This document shows, piece after piece, positions 13,432-19,714 of a DNA stretch of 19,714 nt. Position 1 is the stretch's first letter. Each line of letters begins with the position of its first letter. The notes beneath the pieces were generated by a model that worked only from the letters and a program-made list of their open reading frames with translations, did not search any database and was not told the origin of the DNA. Location of the stretch: contig JAQUPC010000027.1 in assembly GCA_028716765.1 (NCBI GenBank), positions 1 to 19,714 of the forward strand, given 5' to 3'. Both the position numbers and the translations under genes were made by a program. This DNA is from Alphaproteobacteria bacterium. GTDB lineage: Bacteria; Pseudomonadota; Alphaproteobacteria; UBA9219.

Positions 13432-14430
13432 CTAAACCCGCCAAAACCCCACGATATCCTTGATCTCGCGCATATGCTTTTCGGCGAGGGAGGACGCTTT
13501 TTCCGCGCCTTTGGCCAGAACCTTGTCGATTTCCGCCGGATGGGCCAGCAGTTCGCGCATTCTCGTCGTTATTGGGCTCAGCTTCGCCACGGCCAGATCG
13601 GTTAGATCCTTTTTAAAGTGCGAGAACTGCGTTTCGGCATAGGCCTTGAGCGTCGCGACGCGCGTGCTGTCGGCCAAAGCCGCATAGATCGTCACAAGAT
13701 TGTCCGCCTCGGGCCGCTTTTCGAGTTCGGCAATCGTATGCGGCAGCGGCTCGGGGTCGGTTTTCGCTTTACGGATTTTCAACGCGATCATGTCAGCATC
13801 GTCGGTCATATTGATGCGCGAGTAATCGGATTCATCCGATTTGCTCATTTTCTTCGTGCCGTCGCGTAGCGACATGACCCGCGTTGCCTCGCCGAGTATT
13901 TGCGGCTCCGGCACCGGAAAATAATCCGTTTCGAATTTTTTGTTAAACGCTATCGCGAGATCGCGCGCAAGTTCGACGTGCTGTTTTTGATCCTCGCCAA
14001 CCGGGACGTGCGTCGCTTTGTAGAGCAGGATGTCGGCGGCCATCAGGACCGGGTAGCTGTACAAGCCCCATAAAAGAAGTTCCTTGCTCTTTGCCGATTT
14101 GTCCTTGAACTGCGTCATGCGGTTCAGCCAGCCAAGCGGCGTTATCGTGCCGAGAATCCAGCCGAGTTCCGTGTGCGCAGAAACGGCGCTTTGCACGAAC
14201 AGCGTGCTTTTATGCGTGTCGATGCCGGCGGCGATATAGGCCGCGCAAGCTTCGCGCGTTGCGTTTTTTAAAACCTTGGGATCTTGGGGTACGGTGATCG
14301 CATGCAAATCAACCGCGCAATAAAAGCACTCGTATTCGTTTTGCAGTTTTACCCAGTTCTTGAGCGCCCCGAGATAATTGCCAAGGTGCAGGTTGCCGGT
14401 CGGTTGCATGCCGGAAAAAATACGTCGCAT
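13432..14430 (-). CDS. trpS: Tryptophanyl-tRNA synthetase
   Basis: Cytosolic class Ic enzyme that charges tRNA-Trp. The 332-residue product is full length for the bacterial type. [22 protein letters not shown] opens the Rossmann fold with the HIGH-like HLGN at 15-18. Next come [11 protein letters not shown] near 36-45, [10 protein letters not shown] near 102-111, [26 protein letters not shown] near 126-151, and KMSKS at 194-198. The C-terminal helical tRNA-binding part ends at FWRV. GAGG lies about 8 bases before ATG on the minus strand. It lies 37 bases downstream of murJ on the same strand, an arrangement often seen in Alphaproteobacteria, and the two are probably cotranscribed. Confidence 0.97.
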   Translation of the reverse strand: MRRIFSGMQPTGNLHLGNYLGALKNWVKLQNEYECFYCAVDLHAITVPQDPKVLKNATREACAAYIAAGIDTHKSTLFVQSAVSAHTELGWILGTITPLGWLNRMTQFKDKSAKSKELLLWGLYSYPVLMAADILLYKATHVPVGEDQKQHVELARDLAIAFNKKFETDYFPVPEPQILGEATRVMSLRDGTKKMSKSDESDYSRINMTDDADMIALKIRKAKTDPEPLPHTIAELEKRPEADNLVTIYAALADSTRVATLKAYAETQFSHFKKDLTDLAVAKLSPITTRMRELLAHPAEIDKVLAKGAEKASSLAEKHMREIKDIVGFWRV

Positions 14431-14467
14431 AGGAGGGTCCTCGTTCGTTTGATTTAAGGCCTAATTG

Positions 14468-16033
14468 TCAGGCTTGATGAGGCGTTTCTTTACGGAAAAA
14501 CAGGGCAAGCGCCTCGCGCCATCGCATGGCCCCCGTGAGTTGCAGGAGAGCGGCATAAACAAATATGGAGGAGCCTATAATAATCATCAGAGCAGCAATT
14601 TCATGTCCGGTCCGGGCATTAGCATACCAATCGCTCGTAAAATAGACAAGAAACAGGGTTACAGCGCCCATTCCGGCGGCGGATAACGCAAGTCGAGGCA
14701 AACGAACCCTCAACTTATCGTCCGCGATGCTTTCGCCCCGCCTTCTTAGGTTAAAATACAGCTGTCCGGCGTTAATCCATGTAGCAATCGATGTGGCCAG
14801 CGCAATGCCGACGTGCTGAAGAGGCCCGATGAGCACTAAAGAGGCTAGAACGTTAACAATCATCGATATGACGGCGATTTTGACGGGCGTTTTGACGTCG
14901 TGCCGCGCGAAAAAGCGGGCGCTGAAAACCTTGATGAGAAGGAAGGCCGGAACGCACAACGAATAGGCCGCAAGGGCCTTTGCCGTTTCGACGGTATCGG
15001 TATGCGTAAACTGGCCGTGTTCAAACAGGGTTTGAATTATCGGTTGCGCGGCCAGGCCCAGGCCGATTGTCGCGGGCAATCCAAGGAGGAGGCTAAACTC
15101 AATCGCGCGGCTTGTGTAATGGCGGACGGCGTGGCCGTCGCCATTCGCTTCATGGCGCGACAGGAGCGGTAAAAGCGTTGTCGCAACGGCAATGCCGACA
15201 ATTCCAAGCGGCAGCTGGTTTAGGCGGTCGGCGTAGAACAGGAACGAGATAGCGCCGGTCGGCAACGTCGAGGCAAGGATCGTCGAAACAAGTAAATTAA
15301 TTTGCGCCGCTCCGGCGCCGACGGCGCCCGGACCTATCTGTTTGAACAAGCGCTTTGTGGCCGCGCCAAGATGCGGCAGCATTAACGGAATGGAAAGGCG
15401 GGCCCGATAACAGCTTATGGACAGCCATGTGGCTTGTACGGCTCCGGAAATCGTAACCGCCCACGCCAGGGTTTCGCCAACGGGCAGTTTGAGCCATTTC
15501 GCAAGGAACAAAGCCGAAATCAGGACAATGTTAAGCGCAATAGGCGCCGCCGCAGGCGGGCCGAAACGGCCGCGCGCGTTGAGCACCCCGCTTTGCAATG
15601 CCGTGACGGAAATAAGCAGCAGGTAGGGAAATGTTATGCGGCTGAACGCCACGGTCATGTTGTATTTGCCCGGCTCGTCATGAAAGCCCGGGGCGATGAC
15701 CATAATGAGATAAGGCATCAGAAGGATAACCAGTCCGCAAAGCGGAACCAGAATGGTTATCATGAGCGCCAGCGCCTCGCCGGCGAAACGGCGCGCGGCC
15801 TCGTCCCCATTCTTTTTCGCTTCGGACGTATAAAGAGGCACAAAGGCCGCCGTAAAGGCGCCTTCGGCGAAAAGGCTGCGGAAGAGGTTCGGCAGCCGGT
15901 TGGCCACGAAAAACGCGTCGGCCTCGGGTCCGGCGCCGAGCAGCATGGCCGTCAGCGTATCCCGGATAAAACCGGCGATACGGCTTATGACCGTTAGACC
16001 GCTTACTGTGAAAAGGGAGCGGGCGAAGTTCAT
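14468..16033 (-). CDS. murJ: Lipid II flippase MurJ (MviN)
   Basis: Inner-membrane flippase that moves lipid II to the periplasmic face for peptidoglycan synthesis. The 521-residue product has the usual length and about 14 hydrophobic segments. The family N-terminus is plain: ISRIAGFIRDTLTAMLLG near 17-34, then EADAFFVANRLPNLFRSLFAEGAFTAAFVPLY near 38-70, with the conserved Arg and acidic residues needed for transport. Further marks are YADRLNQLPLGIVGIAVATTLLPLLSRH (about 265-292) and FSARFFARHDVKTPVKIA. The ribosome site is weak. The start faces the glycosyltransferase start 71 bases away, so that gap holds two divergent promoters, and trpS follows downstream. Confidence 0.97.
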   Translation of the reverse strand: MNFARSLFTVSGLTVISRIAGFIRDTLTAMLLGAGPEADAFFVANRLPNLFRSLFAEGAFTAAFVPLYTSEAKKNGDEAARRFAGEALALMITILVPLCGLVILLMPYLIMVIAPGFHDEPGKYNMTVAFSRITFPYLLLISVTALQSGVLNARGRFGPPAAAPIALNIVLISALFLAKWLKLPVGETLAWAVTISGAVQATWLSISCYRARLSIPLMLPHLGAATKRLFKQIGPGAVGAGAAQINLLVSTILASTLPTGAISFLFYADRLNQLPLGIVGIAVATTLLPLLSRHEANGDGHAVRHYTSRAIEFSLLLGLPATIGLGLAAQPIIQTLFEHGQFTHTDTVETAKALAAYSLCVPAFLLIKVFSARFFARHDVKTPVKIAVISMIVNVLASLVLIGPLQHVGIALATSIATWINAGQLYFNLRRRGESIADDKLRVRLPRLALSAAGMGAVTLFLVYFTSDWYANARTGHEIAALMIIIGSSIFVYAALLQLTGAMRWREALALFFRKETPHQA

Positions 16034-16104
16034 GGGAAATAGATAAAGGGCCCGTCTCGTAAACGCAATCGACAGTTTGGGCCGTTTTTGCGAACGTCTG
16101 TGCT

Positions 16105-17265
16105 ATGTCCGATTCGGAATTGGAACTCTCCATCGTCCTGCCGTGCCTGAACGAAGCCCGGACGCTGCCTTTTTGTCTTCGAAAGGCACAGGCCTTTTTG
16201 ACCCGCAACAACGTGCCGGGCGAGATCATCGTCGTCGATAACGGCTGTACGGACAATTCCGTGGCCGTCGCGGAAAGTCTTGGCGCGCGGGTCGTGTTTG
16301 TGCCCGAAAAGGGATACGGCGCGGCGCTTGCTGGCGGCATAGGGGCCGCAAGAGGGCGTTACGTCATCATGGGCGACGCCGACGACAGTTATAACTTTTC
16401 GGAAATCATGCCCATTCTGGCCAAGCTTCGCGAGGGGTATGAAATGGTCGTTGGCAATCGTTTCAAGGGCGGCATCAAGCCGCAAGCCATGCCGCGCCTT
16501 AACCGTTATCTCGGCAATCCGGTTTTAAGCGCGCTCGGCAAGCTTTTCTTTCACATCCCGATCAACGATTTCCACTGCGGGCTGCGCGGTTTTGACCGTC
16601 AAGCCGTATTGGACCTTGATTTACGGACGACCGGGATGGAGTACGCCAGCGAAATGATCGTTTGCGCCTCCCTCTATAGCCTGAAGATGACGGAAGTGCC
16701 GGTGACGCTTTGGCCCGACGGGCGCGGGCATAAGTCTCATCTGCATCCCTGGCGCGACGGCTGGCGGCATTTACGGTTTTTGCTTCTGTACTCGCCGCGC
16801 TGGCTTTATCTGTATCCCGGACTTGCGATGATTTTTTTGGGCTTGCTCATTGCCGTCCTTTTGCTGCCGGGGCCGATTATGATCGGTAACGGCGTGGGAT
16901 TGGACGTGCATACCCTTTTGGTTGGCGCCGTGGGCATACTTGTCGGCGTCCAGAGCATCACTTTCGGTTTCATGGCCCGTACCTATGCCATGAGAAACGG
17001 CATCATTCCGCGCAGCGAGCGGTATGAGAAAATACTATCGAGTTTCACGCTCGAGCGCCTTCTTTTTCTGGCTGGCGGGTTGATCGCACTGGGGCTGTTT
17101 GCCGTGGCCGTTGCGGGCTATCGCTGGTCGGCCGTGGATTTCGGAGCGCTTGAATACAGGAATGTTATGCGCCTCCTTATCGTCGCCATTACGTTCATCG
17201 TGGGCGGACTGCAGCTTGGATTTGCCGCGTTCTTTCTGGGCGTTATGCAGATCAAGCATAAGTAG
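16105..17265 (+). CDS. Family 2 glycosyltransferase with C-terminal membrane helices (DPM1-like)
   Basis: A 386-residue inner-membrane protein. The cytosolic GT-A domain covers residues 1-225: LSIVLPCLNEARTLPFCL near 8-25, EIIVVDNGCTDNS near 40-52, KGYGAALAGGIGAARGRYVIMGDADDSYNF with the metal-binding DAD at 91-93, VGNRFKGG, and FHCGLRGF near 172-179. This order matches polyprenyl- or dolichyl-phosphate glycosyltransferases, which pass a sugar from a nucleotide to a lipid carrier. About four hydrophobic segments follow (near 235-256, 270-292, 317-338 and 356-380), as in membrane-anchored relatives. The sugar and acceptor are unknown; a cell-envelope role is likely but inferred. It is divergent from murJ, and a palindromic element begins at its stop codon. 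Confidence 0.92.
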   Translation: MSDSELELSIVLPCLNEARTLPFCLRKAQAFLTRNNVPGEIIVVDNGCTDNSVAVAESLGARVVFVPEKGYGAALAGGIGAARGRYVIMGDADDSYNFSEIMPILAKLREGYEMVVGNRFKGGIKPQAMPRLNRYLGNPVLSALGKLFFHIPINDFHCGLRGFDRQAVLDLDLRTTGMEYASEMIVCASLYSLKMTEVPVTLWPDGRGHKSHLHPWRDGWRHLRFLLLYSPRWLYLYPGLAMIFLGLLIAVLLLPGPIMIGNGVGLDVHTLLVGAVGILVGVQSITFGFMARTYAMRNGIIPRSERYEKILSSFTLERLLFLAGGLIALGLFAVAVAGYRWSAVDFGALEYRNVMRLLIVAITFIVGGLQLGFAAFFLGVMQIKHK

Positions 17266-17332
17266 AGGCTGGGGATCAGAGGCTGGAGGCTCAAGAATTG
17301 ATTTGTGTCCCAGCCTTTAATCCCTGGCCTCT
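17264..17332. repeat. REP-like palindromic element, 23-bp imperfect inverted repeats
   Basis: The left arm at 17264-17286 and the reverse complement of the right arm at 17310-17332 agree at 19 of 23 positions, around a 23-base centre. Each arm itself holds two tandem variants of (AG)AGGCTGG, so AGAGGCTGG recurs exactly at 17264-17272 and 17278-17286. The element begins within the stop codon of the glycosyltransferase gene and lies before the next gene. It could fold into a long hairpin and end transcription, or be a dispersed palindromic repeat. No transposase is nearby. Confidence 0.7.
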
Positions 17333-17371
17333 GTTAACCGTTCTTTAGCTCGTAGGCTTTAAACATAAGTC

Positions 17372-17842
17372 ATGCTTGATATCGACAAACTCCGCGAACG
17401 CCTCATCGGCACGAACATCGATCCCCGGTCGTTTCTTTCGACCGACTATTTCAATCATTTCAACGAAGTGATCATGATGTTGAACATGCTGCCGGATATG
17501 CCGGAGCTGCTCGACGAGATCGATAAGTGGAATTATAAGACGTACCGCGAGCATTTTCAGAACAGCGCTCTTGGCTTCGCGCCGCTGGCCATCGAGGTTT
17601 ACGATTACGCGCCGATCGAAATGCGCGAACGTTTTGACAAGCTGACCGTGCAGATGAGCATGCTGGTCGTCGAAACGCGGCTCCGGCTGCGCCGGACCCT
17701 GGAAGAGGGCAACAGGGAAAAATTTAGCGATATGGCGCTTCTCAGTTCCATGGAACTGCAGGGCATGATCGACGATGGCGGCGCCATTGTCCACGGTTAC
17801 GGCCAATCCGTGGATCAAAGCGCGATCGATAAGATGTTTTAA
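17372..17842 (+). CDS. Conserved-looking small helical protein, unknown function
   Basis: A 156-residue soluble protein with no signal peptide. It opens MLDIDKLRERLIGTNIDPRSFL and contains STDYFNHFNEVIMMLNMLPDMPELLDEI near 23-50, WNYKTYREHFQNSALGFAPLAIEVYDYAP near 52-80, and a long helix EMRERFDKLTVQMSMLVVETRLRLRRTLEE near 83-112. The style (many aromatic and acidic residues, ordered helices) suggests a real, conserved fold, but I cannot name the family. The ribosome site before ATG 17372 is weak (ATAAGT). It follows the palindromic element, which may insulate it from the glycosyltransferase gene. Confidence 0.72.
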   Translation: MLDIDKLRERLIGTNIDPRSFLSTDYFNHFNEVIMMLNMLPDMPELLDEIDKWNYKTYREHFQNSALGFAPLAIEVYDYAPIEMRERFDKLTVQMSMLVVETRLRLRRTLEEGNREKFSDMALLSSMELQGMIDDGGAIVHGYGQSVDQSAIDKMF

Positions 17843-17850
17843 GGTTAATT

Positions 17851-17889
17851 TTGACAATAGTTGCCATTTTAGGCGAATAGCATTTATAC
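17851..17889 (+). promoter_or_regulatory. Consensus -35 upstream of the gene at 17935
   Basis: A perfect TTGACA at 17851-17856 lies in the 92-base gap. No good -10 is found at the normal 16-18-base spacing; TTATAC at 17884-17889 is 27 bases away. The gap may hold a promoter, but its exact -10 is unclear. Confidence 0.3.
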
Positions 17890-17934
17890 ATATAACCGAT
17901 TTTCACCGCGTATCTTTTTATGAAAAGGTCGATT

Positions 17935-19077
17935 ATGGGCGATTACATTTATCTCTATAGGCCGGAAGATATTATTTATATGAATAAGCCTGCCACCAGC
18001 AGCACGCTTTATCTTCATGACGGCTTCAATCCCACAAGGACGCGCCAATTCGCGGAGAGGCTTGAAGTTTTCCAATGCCCCGTCGTTTTTACCGCCGCAA
18101 CGCTTTTGCATGAACGCATACAAGCCTGCCTTGCAAGCATCAACGATCCGAAAGTCGACGTTAACGCTTATTATCACAGTAGGCCCTGGTTTTATCCGAT
18201 ACGCAGTGAACATGTGCCTCGTAAGCCTCTAGCCTTTTTTGCCGCGGCTGTTGTCAATGCGCCCCCTGCTGTCATTGAGGCTATGATGGATAGGCAGGAT
18301 ACTGACGTGAACGTAACGACGCCGGGTCCGGAATGTTCCGCCGGTCCGATCGGCATGTTGGGCGCGCACATTGCTTTTCGTGACAGGCGCGATGGCCGCG
18401 ATCCCGCTCGCGATGGCCTGCATCCCGATACCGTAGGAGCCTTTAAAACCCTGTTTAGTGCGCCGCGGTTTGGTATGATGCCCGCCTCTTTTATTTATGA
18501 TTGGAACGCGTACGGCGATCTTCAGCTTGAAAAAAGTCCTTACCTCGATGCCGTCGAGAATTTGGTCGTTGAGAGAAATACAATTCTCGCCCAATTGGCC
18601 GGAGAAGATGTCTGGAAAGCTTTGGACCTTTTGCCCGTCGATATTCTGGATCAAGCGGGAACCGTGACGATCAAGGATCGCCACGACAACCGGTTGCCTC
18701 TAAAAGCACAGGAAGCGGATGATCTTCTTGAAATTGCGATGGAACTTCCTGATGTCCTGAACGTTCGACTTGTTAAGCGGATGGAAGCCTATGAAAAGGG
18801 CCCGCATGTATTGGACGGCAAAAAGCTTTTGAAGGCCGAAAAGTGGAGGGGGTTTGACGCGGCTGAACGCGTAGCCGGGACGGTGTTTATGGAGGCGCTC
18901 GAAGAGATTTTTTCGAGAAAGTTTACGCCCGAGCGTTTTAAATACGGCAGCGGCGAACCGGATTATTACGGCAATCCCCGCTATAACGCGGCGACAAAAA
19001 TCGCCTCGCAAACTCTGTATGCCTATTTTCAGCAGCGCCGGCGTCAACTGCATGAAGCGGAATATTTAGCGGCTTAA
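17935..19077 (+). CDS. Unknown protein with possible degenerate ankyrin repeats
   Basis: A 380-residue soluble product. ATG 17935 is preferred over ATG 17920 because AAAAGG at 17923-17928 lies 6 bases before it. Two segments end like ankyrin repeats: KVDVNA (73-78) followed by PLAFFAAAVVNAPPAVIEAMM (98-118), and DTDVNV (122-127) followed by a weaker PIGMLGAHIAF. Spacing between the DVN marks is 49 residues, longer than the usual 33, so the repeats are degenerate or interrupted if real. The C-terminal 200 residues are helical and charged with no motif I recognise (for example MEALEEIFSRKFTPERFKYGSG near 320-340). A protein-binding role would follow if the ankyrin reading is right. Its stop overlaps the xthA stop on the other strand (shared TTAA). 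Confidence 0.72.
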   Translation: MGDYIYLYRPEDIIYMNKPATSSTLYLHDGFNPTRTRQFAERLEVFQCPVVFTAATLLHERIQACLASINDPKVDVNAYYHSRPWFYPIRSEHVPRKPLAFFAAAVVNAPPAVIEAMMDRQDTDVNVTTPGPECSAGPIGMLGAHIAFRDRRDGRDPARDGLHPDTVGAFKTLFSAPRFGMMPASFIYDWNAYGDLQLEKSPYLDAVENLVVERNTILAQLAGEDVWKALDLLPVDILDQAGTVTIKDRHDNRLPLKAQEADDLLEIAMELPDVLNVRLVKRMEAYEKGPHVLDGKKLLKAEKWRGFDAAERVAGTVFMEALEEIFSRKFTPERFKYGSGEPDYYGNPRYNAATKIASQTLYAYFQQRRRQLHEAEYLAA

Positions 19078-19714
19078 TCCACCGCAATCACCACCGGCGT
19101 ATGGTCCGAGGCGTTGTCTCGCCCGCGCGGGGTACGGTCGATATAGCACGAGGTGAGGCGGTCGGCGGCTTCGGGCGACAGCAAAAAGTGATCGATCCTG
19201 AGCCCGTTGTCCTTTTGCCATGCCCCGGCCCGGTAGCTCCAGAACGTCGCCGCATGTTTCTGATGCGGGTGAAGCGCGCGGAACGCGTCCGTCAGCCCGA
19301 TGTGTAATAGTTCACGAAAAGCGGCGCGCGATTTTGGATGATAAAGCGCGTCTTGTTCCCAGCCCTCGGGATCGTAAACGTCTTCGGCCGTGGGGATGAC
19401 GTTGTAATCGCCGCCAAGGACAAAGGGGTTTTCGTCTTCCATGAGTTTGACGGCATGCGTCTTAAGGCGTTTCAGCCAATTAAGTTTGTACGAGAACTTT
19501 TCGCTGTCGATGGGGTTGCCGTTCGGCGCGTAGAGACAGCCAATGCAAACACCGCCAATCGTCGCTTCAAGGTAGCGCGCCGCCTTGTCGTCCGTATCGC
19601 CCGGCAAGTGATCGCGTACATGTTCTGGCTTTTCAAGGCTCAGGATCGCTACGCCGTTATAGGATTTCTTGCCCACGATGGAGAAGTTATAGCCCATCGC
19701 TTCGAACTCGAGAC
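19074..19714 (-). CDS. xthA: Exodeoxyribonuclease III, 5' part cut by the window edge
   Basis: Exonuclease III family: AP endonuclease and 3'-5' exonuclease in base-excision repair, cytosolic. The frame continues to the right edge upstream of the in-frame ATG (complement of 19695-19697), and those codons fit family sequence (LEFEA before MGYNF), so the true start lies outside. Visible motifs are KKSYNGVAILS, a mid-domain CLYAPNGNP, the catalytic GGDYNVIPTAEDVYDP block, FWSYRAGAWQKDNGLRIDHFLLSP, and the terminal SDHTPVV with the catalytic His. At least 207 residues of a typical 260 are present; the first 50 or so, including the metal-binding Glu region, are missing. Convergent with the ankyrin-like gene, sharing TTAA at the stops. 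Confidence 0.96.
   Translation of the reverse strand, partial: LEFEAMGYNFSIVGKKSYNGVAILSLEKPEHVRDHLPGDTDDKAARYLEATIGGVCIGCLYAPNGNPIDSEKFSYKLNWLKRLKTHAVKLMEDENPFVLGGDYNVIPTAEDVYDPEGWEQDALYHPKSRAAFRELLHIGLTDAFRALHPHQKHAATFWSYRAGAWQKDNGLRIDHFLLSPEAADRLTSCYIDRTPRGRDNASDHTPVVIAVD

Overview
The window looks like chromosomal DNA of an alphaproteobacterium, possibly a Micavibrio- or Rhodospirillales-like lineage; the order is a guess. The reasons are several families typical of Alphaproteobacteria packed close together: a DUF1013/TrcR cell-cycle regulator, a DUF1192 protein, an RHH_4-type ribbon-helix-helix protein, short DUF465 proteins, and a murJ-trpS pair. No phage, transposase, CRISPR array, tRNA or rRNA is visible. 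No gap between genes exceeds 300 bases.

Layout. Positions 1-2802: the end of an unknown protein, anmK (cell-wall recycling), and two small exported cysteine-containing proteins. Positions 2835-5776: an alpha/beta hydrolase, an IscR-like Rrf2 regulator behind an AT-rich control region, an HscB-like J-protein, and an exported nuclease-fold protein. Positions 5911-7943: small regulators and unknowns (RHH_4, DUF1192, a small exported protein, TrcR, DUF465), with two clear hairpin terminators. Positions 8165-10226: phosphofructokinase, a second DUF465 protein and a GGDEF-fold protein. Positions 10330-11688: purE and cysE, probably one operon. Positions 11790-13427: two unrecognised proteins. Positions 13432-16033: trpS and murJ on the minus strand. 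Positions 16105-19077: a membrane glycosyltransferase, a 69-bp palindromic element, a small conserved-looking protein and a possible ankyrin-like protein. The right edge cuts an exonuclease III gene.

The most striking theme is familiar folds with altered key residues. The IscR-like regulator lacks all the usual [2Fe-2S] ligands. The next gene encodes an HscB-like co-chaperone whose HPD motif reads DPN and which carries an N-terminal four-cysteine module like that of animal HSCB. The nearby nuclease-fold protein lacks the catalytic arginine and has changes at the other catalytic positions. The GGDEF protein reads AADEF. The adjacent IscR-like and HscB-like genes are the best candidate for an undescribed arrangement, perhaps a repurposed iron-sulfur sensing or delivery pair; that function is inference.

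The rest is ordinary metabolism: peptidoglycan precursor flipping and recycling (murJ, anmK), purine synthesis (purE), cysteine synthesis (cysE), glycolysis (PFK), tryptophan charging (trpS) and DNA repair (xthA).
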